Source: Larix kaempferi
Lineage: Eukaryota; Streptophyta; Pinopsida; Pinales; Pinaceae
NCBI GenBank assembly: GCA_027924585.1
Contig: BSBM01000994.1
Coordinates: forward strand, 12,316,001 to 12,380,000
Direction of reading: 5' to 3'
Length of the DNA: 64,000 nt
How positions within the stretch are numbered: the first letter of the stretch is position 1; each line of letters begins with the position of its first letter. The position numbers were made by a program, and so were the translations under genes. Positions 21,891 through 31,811 of this stretch are shown here, one piece after another. The notes under the pieces were generated by a model, which saw only the letters and a program-made list of their open reading frames with translations, searched no databases and was not told the DNA's origin.

Positions 21891-23170
21891 CTAGATAAGA
21901 CCATTCTCTTAATGGTGTAATTAAAGAAGAAGTGTGAACCAGGTTCTGTATGGATTCCCAGGATCGATAATCAATTGATGAGATTAATGATCACCATGGG
22001 TGATGTGGATCTCAACCTTTGCTACAAGGTTGAATATGGCTTCTATACACATATGACATGGATGCAAGAAGGAACTCACCACAGAGTTCGAATGATATCG
22101 AGGCTCATACCAGTAGACCCATCTAACGAGAGATGGCACAGATAGATATGTAGAAGATCATTCAATGCAGAATGTGAAGGGAGAATTAACAGTTTCTTGA
22201 TAAGCTTGGGCTTTACCAAAAGTAAAGTTGTTCCTAACCTTTAACTTAAGGTTATGGATCATACTATTACTGTATGATGATGATCTCCTTATGATAGGGA
22301 ATGAGAAACAGATCATGAAAAGAAAGAAGAAGGCTACAGAAATAAAAATGAAAGATCTCAGATTGATTCATTACTTCCTAGGTCTAGAAGTATGGCAAGG
22401 CTCATAAGGAATCTTTCTCAACTAGGGAAAGTATGCTGAGAAATCTTGAGAAGAATTGATGTGTTGGAATGGCCACTCTCATGGACTCCAACTTGAGATT
22501 ATAAGCAGATGACTCATCAAAGTTAGTGCATATAACTCTATACATTCAAATTATTGAGTCATTGATGTGTCTAACGAATACTAGGTCAGATATATGCTTT
22601 GCTGTGAACACCTTGAGTCAGTATCTAGTTGAAACTAGATGTGTTCACCTGTTAGTTGCAAAGCATGTGATGAGGTACCTAAAGGATAAAATAGAATTTG
22701 ATCTATGTTATATTGGAGATCATGACTTCAGATGGCTACATAGATGTTGATTGAGCAGAAAGTGTATCAGACAGGAAGAGCAGATTGAGAGGATGTTATT
22801 GTCTGGGATCAGTCATGATCTCATGGTTTAGCTAGAAGTAGTCTAGTGTGGATGTTAGTACAAGCGGAATATATGGCTACTTGCTCTGCTAGTTGTGAAG
22901 TGGTATGGCCTCAGGATTGTTTGACTTAGAAATGGACCCTACTGTGATCCTATGTGACAAACAGATTTGTGTCAAGATGGTAGAGAATCCAATGTTCCAT
23001 GATAAGTCAAAGCACATAGAGATCTGACATTTCTATATACAAGATATGGTGCAGAAAGGAACTATAAAGTTCGAATTTGTAACAGGTTACCAATGTACTA
23101 ACCAAACCTCTACATCAAGAAAATTTTGAGTATTTCTGAGACAAGCTTGGAAGGACCCTCCTCGAAAGGG
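21890..23170 (+). pseudogene. Copia pol remnant: reverse transcriptase and RNase H
   Basis: Fragments in shifting frames match the copia RT/RNase H order. First comes LNGVIKEEV with an IDNQLMRL-type helix, then the catalytic-box remnant DDDLLMIGNEKQI, then the MKDLRLIHYFLGLEVWQ motif. The longest open part (22526-22750) holds ESLMCLTNTRSDICFAVNTL and AKHVMRYLKDKIEFDL, the conserved segment at the RT-RNase H boundary. RNase H follows as fragments resembling the WLLALLV, ENPMFHDKSKHIE and LTKPLHQE blocks, ending near 23170. Many stops and frame changes occur, and no functional product is possible. Confidence 0.85.
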
Positions 23171-23299
23171 GGAGTGATATGGTCACTTATGATGAGATTG
23201 CCTGCATTGACAGTGAGGTCGATGATGTGGATACCTATATTGGTGATGCCGACAGAGAGGTCAGTGGATGGTCCTTAGATAGGATCTAAGTTGATGAAG

Positions 23300-23900
23300 G
23301 GATTGCATCATCCTTGAACACATGTTCTAAAAGGATCCATAGACATGTGTCTCCGAGAATGAAGTCCTTAGTGGACAAGTGGGGATTGGATCATCCCTGG
23401 ACTTCAGTCCTAAAGAGAGCCGTAGACGTATGTCTTCAAGAATGAAGTCCTGAGTGGACATGTGAGGATTGAATCATCCTTGGACTTTAGTCCTAAAGTG
23501 AGCCGTAGACAGATGTCTTCGAGAATGAACACCTGAGTGGACATGTGAGGATTGGATCATCCTTGGACTTCAGTCCTAAAGTGAGCCGTAGACAGATGTC
23601 TCCGAGAATGAAGTCCCTAGTGGACAGGATGGGATTGGATCATCCCTGGATTTCAATCCTAAAGTGAGCCGTAGACAGATGTATTCGAGAATGAAGTCCT
23701 GAGTGGACATGTGAGGATTGGATCATCCTTGGACTTAAGTCCTAAAGTGAGCCGTAGACATATGTCTCCGAGAATGAAGTCCCTAGTGGACAGGATGGGA
23801 TTGGATCATCCCTGGATTTCAATCCTAAAGTGAGCCGTAGACAGATGTCTCCGAGAATGAAGTCCCTAGAGGTGCATGATAGGACTGGATTGTCCCTGGA
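23300..23900 (+). repeat. Tandem repeat A in copia 3' region, about 83 bp unit
   Basis: The GAGCCGTAGAC motif recurs at about 23417, 23500, 23583, 23665, 23749 and 23832, with a degenerate earlier unit near 23334. Each unit carries ATGTCTCCGAGAATGAAGTCC and GGATTGGATCATCCTTGGA. Confidence 0.88.
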
Positions 23901-23944
23901 CCTCGGTTCAAAATGTACATGACAAATCCTAGAATTGTTCTAGG

Positions 23945-24390
23945 TTACATCCAGCATGAAACAGGGCTGGCTCTGTAGATGTGATACATCCAGCATGAAA
24001 CAAGGCTGGCTCTATAGAGGTGATACATCCAGCATGAAACATGGCTGGCTCTGTAGATGTGATACATCCAGCATGAAACAGGGTTGGCTTTGTAGATGTG
24101 ATACATCCAGCATGAAACAGGGCTAGCTCTGTAGATGTGATACATCCAGCATGAAACAGGGTTGGCTCTGTAGATTTGATACATCCAGCATGAAACAGGG
24201 ATGGCTCTGTAGATGTGATACATCCAGCATGAAACAGGGCTGGCTCTATAGATGAGATACACCCATCATGAAAAAGGGCTGGCTCTGTAGATATGATACA
24301 TCCAGTATGAAAAAGGACTGGCTTTGTGGCGGTAAATCCTAGATCTGATTTAGGTCACATCCAGTATGAAAAAGGACTGGCACTGTGGTC
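23945..24390 (+). repeat. Tandem repeat B in copia 3' region, 39 bp unit
   Basis: Eight clear units of GATACATCCAGCATGAAACA plus GGGCTGGCTCTGTAGATGT run from 23948 to 24262, followed by decayed units to about 24390. Because 39 is a multiple of three, the minus strand stays open as a repeated 13-residue string. That openness is a by-product of the period and not evidence of a gene. Confidence 0.92.
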
Positions 24391-24539
24391 GGGACTGCAT
24401 CGTCCCTAGACATGAGACTTGTCTTAAAGTGATAAGGATTGATCATCCTGGAACTTGATCTGGATTGCATCATCCATGGACCTATGTCCTAAAGAGAGCG
24501 GGATTGATCATCCTATAATATGATCGTGTGTGTTGCAGG

Positions 24540-24790
24540 GTATGCTGATATGTTTTGATGATAGATGTATTAGTGAGAATACATGCTATTGATGATAGAT
24601 GTATTAGTAAGAATACATGCTTTTGACGATAGATGTATTAGTGAGAATACATGTTTTTGATGATAGATGTATTAGTGCGGATACATGCTTTTGATGATAG
24701 ATGTATTAGTGAGAATACATGCTTTTGATGATATATGTATTAGTAAGAATACATGTTTTGATGATAGATGTATTGGTGTGGATACTAATA
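24540..24790 (+). repeat. Tandem repeat C in copia 3' region, about 34 bp unit
   Basis: GATGATAGATGTATTAGTGA followed by GAATACATGCTTTT recurs at about 24558, 24591, 24625, 24659, 24693, 24727 and 24760. Confidence 0.92.
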
Positions 24791-24794
24791 CAGA

Positions 24795-25035
24795 TGATCC
24801 AGATATTGTAGATCAAGATGATCCAGATGTTGTAGATCGTGATGATCCAGATGCTGTAGATCGAGATGATCCAGATACTGTAGATCGAGATGATCCAGAT
24901 GCTGTAGATCGTGATGATCCAGATGCTGTAGATCAAGATGATGTGACGATACTGATCGTGTTGATCGTGTGATGACGATGCTGATGATCATGTGATGACG
25001 ATGTTGATGATCGTGTGATGACGATGCTGATGATC
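24795..25035 (+). repeat. Tandem repeats D and E in copia 3' region, 24 bp and about 23 bp units
   Basis: Six units of GATCCAGATGCTGTAGATCGAGAT (24795-24945) give an open Asp-rich octapeptide frame by period alone. They are followed by GATGATCGTGTGATGACGATGCT-type units to about 25035. GATGTTGATG-rich sequence continues to the polypurine tract. Confidence 0.88.
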
Positions 25036-25251
25036 GTGAGGATTCAGATGTTGATGTTGCTGTAGCTGTTTGAGTGCTGCAGAAGATAAAGACTCAGTAC
25101 TGAAGATGTTGATGTTCCAGTATTGAAGATGTTCCAGTAACTGGTTGAGTTACTGATGATGTTGAGAAAGCTTCCAATGATTTATATATGTATCACGTAT
25201 GATGTTGATGACTCCTTGCTCGTGCAGATGCTGTTATAATATCCTTCTCGT

Positions 25252-25260
25252 TAACGGGGA
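25252..25260 (+). promoter_or_regulatory. Polypurine tract of copia element
   Basis: AACGGGGAG lies directly upstream of the 3' LTR start (TGGTGAGATATTG) at 25262. Confidence 0.75.
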
Positions 25261-25261
25261 G

Positions 25262-25866
25262 TGGTGAGATATTGTAACTTCAAAGAATATTATAATTGTA
25301 CTTTATTATTCTGAATATGTTTCATTCCTCCGTAAAGATCTTATTGTATATCCGGAGATGTTTATTCCTCCGTCGGAATGTGGTAACTCGGGTTATTAGA
25401 CTTCCCTAGTGGGGGTCGGCCCTGTATGTGTTATGTGGGTCAAAGGGTTATTAGACCACCCTAGAGGGGTCGGCCCAGTTATTTGTAGTGGGGTATTTAA
25501 CCCAGTGGTTAAATACGAGCCTACATGTCTTGTGTAAAAGACAAGTCAGAGTAGTGTATAAATAGAGGAGGTGTATTCCTCACTTGATACACACACACTC
25601 ACTTGAGGATAGCACACTTGTGGAGGAGAGGTCTTCTATTGTGGAGTAGGAGATCATGTCTCAGGGTTTCATCTTTGTATATTGCTGGTCATCTATATTG
25701 AGGAAGCTTTGTTGGGTTTTCTACCCCATGAGGGTTTCCCAGGATAAATCTCTGTCTCTTGTGTTTATGCTGTGCTTGTTGTTTCTTCAGTGATCCTATA
25801 TATGCTATTATTGTGAAATGGAATGTAATGCTGCTATTTTCTGTCTTAGCATATTAAATCTTAACA
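25262..25866 (+). repeat. 3' LTR of copia element
   Basis: 605 bp, paired with 18490-19094, with TATAAATAG at 25557-25565. It is followed by the target duplication AAAAC (25867-25871). By eye I see roughly two dozen differences from the 5' LTR, several of them clustered in the first 80 bp. Confidence 0.92.
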
Positions 25867-25981
25867 AAAACAATTGAAAAATCAAATTGGAGTGAGATAT
25901 GTAAAACTAGAGACAACACTATACTACATCTACAATCTCTTAAGATTTACACAATGGCAATCTGCAGTTGATGAGCCCCAA

Positions 25982-26134
25982 CTAGAAGAATACCCTCAAA
26001 ATATCAAAATATTTCTTGATATTCTTTTGATCCTCACCTTCAAGAGCATCAAGCCCCTCCACGTCATCTATTGTGCGAAATTGGCCCGGGTACTTGACTC
26101 CCTCGAACTACTTGGAAGCGACCATCTTGGCAAT
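25982..26134 (-). pseudogene. PARP-type zinc-finger exon remnant
   Basis: On the minus strand the frame reads IAKMVASK, a stop, FEGVKYPGQFRTIDDVEGLD, ALEGEDQKNIKKY. The order K-M/L-V-x-S...F-x-G...DDVEG-[IL]-[DE]-x-L...EDQ-x-x-I-x-x-Y follows the first zinc finger of plant PARP1-like proteins. That finger binds DNA breaks. The segment that would carry the downstream zinc ligands (W-x-H-x-x-C) is missing, and the exon contains an internal TAG and ends in another. It lies beside the copia insertion, 112 bp past the 3' target duplication. It could be a processed or exon-shuffled relic; homology is from memory of the family and is moderate. Confidence 0.4.
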
Positions 26135-26607
26135 AAAAATCTGTTTGAGAGATTTTAGGGTTTGGAAGGATAAAAATACAAATTCTGAAATCCTTACCTA
26201 TATTGTTGATTAATCAATTCATGAACTCTCGCAGTCGTGGGCAATGCTTCTGAGCTCTTCAATTTTTCTTGCGAGTTTCTTCTTTGCGGATTCCTCCCTT
26301 AAACCAGTACCTTCAAAATTGAGGGCATTGACATTAAACCCTATAGAATATCCAAAGAAACTAATGTGAAGATCCAAAAAAGAAATAGAATGAAAAGAAT
26401 TATATGGATTTAATGTATATTAGAAGGAAACTGCTATACAATGCCTCTCAAACACACAAAAAAACCCTTCCCTTTAGGCCAAAACCATAATTTTGACACC
26501 AATTAGAGCTCGGATGAATTTTTCTAATCTTCTTCTTCTTTGAATGTTTCTTTTCCCCAATTTTCTTTCCCTCCATTTTTGTTTTCTTTCCCTCCATCCG
26601 AGTATTT

Positions 26608-26822
26608 AAAATTGGTTAATATAATAATATAATATATTATAAATATTTTAAAAACATATTATATACTATAATACTTTGCGATTATATATATTATATAATA
26701 TGTTTTTAATATATTATATTATAATTTATTAACGAATTTTATAATACTTTAGGATTATATATATTATATAATATGATTTTAATATATTTATAATATATTA
26801 TATTATAATATTAACCAATTTT
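26608..26822. repeat. AT-rich inverted repeat (MITE-like)
   Basis: It begins AAATTGGTTAATAT and ends ATATTAACCAATTT, with internal ATATATTATATAATATG-type inverted blocks. The whole 215 bp can fold back. There is no coding capacity. It lies upstream, in minus orientation, of the PARP-type fragment. Confidence 0.6.
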
Positions 26823-27017
26823 AGAAACTCAAATTAAGATGGGGGGAAGGAAAATAAGGGAAAAGAATTAATACATAAACGTAGGTAGAAACCTCTTCAT
26901 TTGCTAATGATAAGGAGATCGAGGGTTGACATTGTGGGTTAACAATTATATTTATAAGAACATAGGGGTCACATCATATTGAGATGGTTGGTCACTCAAG
27001 TAATCATTTTTTCATGA

Positions 27018-27092
27018 GGAGAATTGTTTCAATGGTAGAATACGGGTCTAAAAAGACACAAGTTAAGGGTTCAAATCCCTTTCTCTTTATCA
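27018..27092 (+). repeat. tRNA-like sequence (possible SINE head or tRNA pseudogene)
   Basis: TTCAATGGTAGAATACGGG resembles a D-arm/A-box region, and AAGGGTTCAAATCCCTTT gives a perfect T-arm with a B-box. GAGGAGA and TCTCTTT could pair as an acceptor stem with G-U pairs. The anticodon arm is poor, so a working tRNA is unlikely. Confidence 0.35.
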
Positions 27093-27416
27093 ACATTTCA
27101 TATGGTTGGTAGAGGTAGCAATCAGAGTTCAATATTTAAAAGGATTACAAAGGTTCTTGTAGGTTTTCCCCAAGTAGTACCTTAACCACTGTATTGACTT
27201 GTCAAAATTAGGGAGAGCATATAGAGAAAATGTAACACCATAGACCATTTCTCATTATGCTAATATCCCCGGTTATCTAATTGTGATGTCAATTAAGTAA
27301 GTAACTTTGTAAGGCATACCACCATAGAAAATTTAGCTCATATGATTTCAATACGAAGAGAGATAATAAATCCAACCAAGAATATATCAAGAAATAATTG
27401 TTTTAAAACATATGAT

Positions 27417-28061
27417 TGTTAAATTTTCAGAATTTACTTCGATATGATCTAGGATCTTAACTGAGAGAACAACATGTACACCAAATCTATAGCATATCAA
27501 TCATGGAAACAATAATGCAAGCACACAAGAGACACAGAGTTTACTTGGGGAAAACCATAAAGGTGAAAAACCCCAATAACTTCCTCAAAGATAGATAGAG
27601 CAATGATACAACCAGAATACAAGAGATAGTCTTCTCCTAGCAGTAGAGCCTCCTCCTCCACAAGTGCGCCACTCTCCCATGTGTGAGTGCGAGAATAGAA
27701 TGAATAAAATGAGAGAGACACACTCTCTATTTATACACTAACTTGACTTGACCTTTACTCAACTAGGTCGGCCTCAACTTAACCACTTAACATAATGCTG
27801 ACTGGGCCGACCCCCACTAGGGTGGTCTAACAACCCTTTGACCCACATGGCCGACCCCCAATAGGGTGGTCTAAGAACCCTTTGACCCACATGACTTTTA
27901 CAGGGCCGACCCCAACAAGGTGGTCTAATAACCCATCAAGTATAAGTTACGACACTTACAGTATAAATGATGACACTTTCGTATAGAGGAATAATAACAT
28001 CTCTATAGGAATACAATATACATATATGGAAATACATTCCGAAGTTACATATACATCAACA
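27417..28061 (-). mobile_element. Solo LTR related to the copia LTR, TSD ATGAT
   Basis: On the minus strand the unit runs TGTTGATGTATATG...AAAATTTAACA, 645 bp. It is flanked by ATGAT on both sides (27412-27416 and 28062-28066). It shares with the complete copia LTR the repeated GGGTTATTAGACCACC and GGGGTCGGCC motifs, a TATAAATAGAG promoter (minus, near 27730) and the terminal TTAACA. No internal region is attached, so it arose by LTR-LTR recombination of an older relative. Confidence 0.88.
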
Positions 28062-28321
28062 ATGATAGATCTATTTGTAAGGCAAGAAACAATAACAAGT
28101 TTATGTCATGCTAGTAGTTAGAAGTAACATAAAAAGAAAAGATCTCTTGTAGAATCATGAGAGAGTCTATCGAAATAGACTTTTGTGGAGTTATTTTCTC
28201 CTTATGGCACTATCCTTAGTTATTGACATGCAACCTTGAATGATATGATCACCAATGAATTCCAAATAAAAAACCTTAGTAGTGATTCTTATCATCCAAT
28301 AAACAACAACACAATGGGCGC

Positions 28322-28680
28322 CACAATAAGATGTCAAAGCATGGGTTTATTAAGATTTGTGTTGTCGACAGGGAAGAATTAGATGAGCATATACCATCAC
28401 TGCTATGGGAATACCAAACTAACATTAAGAATCTCTCCAAGCATACTTATTTACATTTGGTGTATGACAAAGAGGTAGTGGTACCTACAACATTACAATT
28501 CTTGAGCTTTCTCGTAGCGGATGCAACTTGTGTGTCAAATGATGAATCTATACCAAAATGACTATAAGAACTACTAGAATTAGAAAACAACAAATATTTG
28601 GCTCAAATACAACAAAAAATGAGGACGAACATAATGGTACCTAGGGTTGTTGACTGTAAAGAAGTGATTGCCCATTTTGT
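28322..28680 (+). pseudogene. Ty3/gypsy integrase C-terminal remnant
   Basis: The open segment 28331-28561 reads SKHGFIKICVVDREELDEHI then PSLLWEYQTNIKNLSKHT and LVYDKEVVVPTTL. This corresponds to the end of the gypsy integrase core (typical form DWDExLPxxLWAYRTTxKxxTxxTPFxLVYGxExVVP). The expected Trp, Ala-Tyr-Arg and Gly positions are altered. After a stop a matching helix (ELLELENNKYLAQIQQKMR) continues in the same region. No LTR is attached, so it is a stray fragment. Confidence 0.7.
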
Positions 28681-29960
28681 TGAAGATGGAGATCATCATA
28701 TGGGGCACTCAAGTTCATGCTTGTTGTCACAATAGAAATCCCAACGGGGTGAAATGTGACATTTCCGCTAGATGAATACTCAAAATATCCCATTTAGGGT
28801 AGTGTTGAAACTCCCCCCACAACCAGTCAAATAATTGTCTGAAATTGCAGCTGAAACCAGGCATATCAAGGATGCAAAATAACATGTAAAAATAAATACC
28901 CTAAAGATGCTCATTTTAAATATCTCAAAATAGGATAATGGAGTCTGGCCTTTTAACAAAATTAAAAACATATCTCAAAGATACCCCAGATACCCCACTT
29001 CATCAGAAACCCATGAATTCAAAACCCCCACATATTTCGTCTTTCTTCGGTTCTCATTAGTTCAAACCCCATAGAAATTTTCTTGTGCGCACTCCATATA
29101 ACCTTTAACAAATGACTATACAATAATTTTCCCGACTTCCAATCCATGTACAAAATATTTTGGTGGAGAAGGGGGAAACATAGCTTAAAACCCTAAATCG
29201 AATATCCAAATCTCAAAACTATGCATTTAGTTTCAATAAATTTTTAAGTTTTAATGCCATAACCCACAAAATCTTCTCCATGACCTATGAAATTATTTTT
29301 TTGTATCATCTCATGCACAATTTTCACATACTCAAACCCCAAAATCCCAAATTACAACTATTCAGAGCCTCCCTACCAAATCCCTACCCGAACTGTTAAA
29401 GAGATGCATATGGAAATCAACAACCCTAGTACATGACAATAGCGGGTAGTCTTTTTAGGATTTATAACTGCCTAAAGCAATACTAATCCATTATAAAGCG
29501 TAGATATTTTCAGCCTTAGCATGGCTCAAGAAGTCATAAAACAATTTCCTTCAATTTTGGCCGAATTCGATAGCTCAAACTCTTTATGTTGATAGAAATT
29601 TGGTTAAGGATGAGATTTGAACTCTATTGAACCAATGTTTAGCATTCAAAAGGAAATTTGGTTTAGCATTCAAAAGGAAACTCGAAGTCGAGTAGGGTGA
29701 GATTAATCCAGGAAATGAATAGTACTGTATGGAAATTGCTAATTCAACATTTGCATCTAGTGTTGGAATTGCTCTTGACTCTCATGATGTGCATCTAGAT
29801 GCTTCACACCCTCTTCACACCTTATGCATCACACAATTTGCATGGCGCCCTCTTTTCCTAAAAGAAATATGAAATTGAGCAATCTATGTTGTGGAACAGC
29901 AAGAACATAAGAAAACCCCAAAGAAAAATTAGACTTTTCATTGGTGAGAAAATCGAGCCA
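28681..29960. other. Intergenic DNA, nothing recognised
   Basis: AT-rich unique sequence without convincing ORFs, tandem repeats or terminal structures. Confidence 0.4.
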
Positions 29961-29964
29961 TGGG

Positions 29965-30500
29965 CAAAATATTGGCACCAATGGATCCAAATCTATGTGT
30001 AGTAGAGTAGATCGAGCCATATTGTTATGGGTTTCATGACAATCATAAAACAAATTGGTGTCAATGGAGCCAAATATTTGTGTAGTAGAGTAGAACGGGC
30101 CATATTGTTATAGGTTTCACGGCCATCATCAAACCATCGTGTGGTCACATACTCTAGAATCACGGCGGAAGACCAAATTATTGGGGTTTCCAATATAGCT
30201 TGAACACGTGTCTTAGCATTTTTTAATGTTTTTTCTTTTTACTTACAATATTATATAATAAATGTGTTTTGATAACATAAACTTTGGTTTGAATTTATAT
30301 ATTAATGTTTTGTTTATATATGAATTTTTATATTTATATATTAATGTTTTTGTTTTTATATTTACAATATTATATCATAAATGTATTTTAATAACATTGA
30401 CTTTGGTTTGAATTTATATGTTTGAATTTATATATTAATGTTTCTTTATATATGAATTTTTATATTTATATATTAATGTTTTATATGTTAATGGTGATAG
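29965..30500. repeat. Two small tandem duplications
   Basis: A unit of about 86 bp (CCAAATMTNTGTGTAGTAGAG, CCATATTGTTATRGGTTTCA) is doubled at 29965-30140. An AT-rich unit of about 122 bp (ACAATATTATATNATAAATG, TTTGGTTTGAATTTATAT, TTTATATATTAATG) is doubled at 30244-30490. Confidence 0.75.
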
Positions 30501-30838
30501 TTCATTTTCTTAAGAAATAAAATAAAATCACATGTACATGACACAAAATACATGATCTTGTCGAAAATTTAATAGACTGCCGACATGGTCAAATGACGAT
30601 GCTTTTGTTCAAACAAAATATGAACACAACCAATACAACAAGCTGAATGGAGTGACACTAACTTTACAACATGAAAATTCCAAAAGGGAAAGACGGAAAA
30701 TATCTAAGACTGAACTCAAACACATGTAGAAGAACTCATTTATCACTTGATAAACTATATACAAGACATGATGTATTATCTAGATATAAACTCACGACAC
30801 CCAAGGCACTAATTAGTAGAGAAACCCCTAAATGAGCA

Positions 30839-31216
30839 TCTCAATGGTTCTCCTATCATCTAACACAATAGGTATCGAGATGGCCTCAAAGAAATGATCC
30901 CTTAGAAGACATGTATTGAGAAATAATCCAAATTGTATACTATTAATGTTATAATTTACTAAATTTTAACAATACAGATGGATTCGGAGACCCCCTTCCC
31001 TCTCAATGGTTCTCCTATCATCTAACACAAAAGGTATCAGGATGGCCTCAAAGAAATGATCCCTTAGAAGACATGTATTGAGAAATAATCCAAATTGTAT
31101 ACTATTAATGTTACAATTTACTAAATTTTAACATTGCAGATGGATTCGGAGACCCCCTTCCCTCCGGGAAGGGGGTCTCCGAATCCATCTGCATTGTTAA
31201 AATTTAGTAAATTGTA
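30839..31216. repeat. 162 bp tandem duplication ending in a 105 bp near-perfect palindrome
   Basis: Units start at 30839 and 31001 (TCTCAATGGTTCTCCTATCA; end GGAGACCCCCTTCCC). The end of the second unit is mirrored at once. The left arm 31112-31162 is the reverse complement of the right arm 31166-31216, with one mismatch and a 3 nt spacer. The arms contain GATGGATTCGGAGACCCCC. Confidence 0.92.
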
Positions 31217-31264
31217 CAAATTCATTATCAAAATTATAATTTTCCATTGTTGGAATGACACAAC

Positions 31265-31505
31265 TAAAAATTACTACATAAATGACCAATTATTATGTGG
31301 TCATTTTTAGTTTACTTCTTATCTCGTGACCAAATTGGTAAGTTTTAGTTTAGTTCTTATCCCGTGACCAAATTGGTCATTTATCTTGCTCATTTTTAGT
31401 CAATTCACTTAAAATTTCCCAATTTTGGTCATTTATCCCTTGAAAAAGCTGGGGTGACCAAATTTTTTGGTTGCCTGGTGACTAATCTCTCATTTTATAC
31501 TAGTG
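31265..31505. mobile_element. CACTA-type MITE, related to 13021-13354, left end unclear
   Basis: The right end reads CTCTCATTTTATACTAGTG followed by GTC, nearly matching the terminal repeat of the first MITE. The body has the same TGGTCATTTAT/ATAAATGACCA motifs. The left end (near CACAACTAAAAATTAC) does not match well and lacks a matching GTC, so it is truncated or diverged. Confidence 0.55.
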
Positions 31506-31811
31506 GTCAAATCAGAAAAAGTTAAATAAAGGATCAGATCAATGGACTAGAAACAATGCCCAATAGATCGACGGACAGGAAAGAGGGACAGCTGGCGAAA
31601 GTGAGCGGAAGTTATTTGGAAAAGTTTTATATATATAACGCGGCATGTGTAAAATAGACATTTCTTTCTTGGACCCGTCATAGTTGGAAGTTTCTGGAAG
31701 TGCGGAAGCCAAAAAGGACAACAGGGAAAAGGTCACCCTCAAGCTTCCCATGACAGGTAGGGTTCTAAAACTCCTTTGTTTGCAATGTGCAGTCTGTTTT
31801 ATAGTTGTAGA

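Larger units (their letters stand above)
18490..25866 (+). mobile_element. Complete Ty1/copia LTR retrotransposon, non-functional
   Basis: This 7377 bp element has two 605 bp LTRs (18490-19094 and 25262-25866), both ending in TTAACA. It has a 5 bp target duplication AAAAC on both sides, an initiator-Met-type primer binding site at 19095 and a polypurine tract just before the 3' LTR. Copia identity rests on reverse transcriptase and RNase H remnants at about 21890-23170. By eye the LTRs differ at roughly 4% of positions, while the pol region is broken by many stops and frame changes. About 2 kb between RNase H and the polypurine tract consists of several tandem-repeat families. It cannot encode its own proteins, so it was probably mobilised in trans. 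Confidence 0.9.

Noticed and set aside
23300-23900. CRISPR-like array
   Set aside because: Repeats are contiguous with no unique spacers, and the genome context is plant retrotransposon.
23945-24262. Minus-strand frame with a 13-residue repeat (MYHIYRASPVSCW-type)
   Set aside because: The 39 bp repeat period is divisible by three, so any stop-free frame stays open. It lies in the untranslated part of a retrotransposon.
24685-24972. Asp-rich octapeptide repeat frame
   Set aside because: Same reason: a 24 bp tandem unit keeps the frame open.
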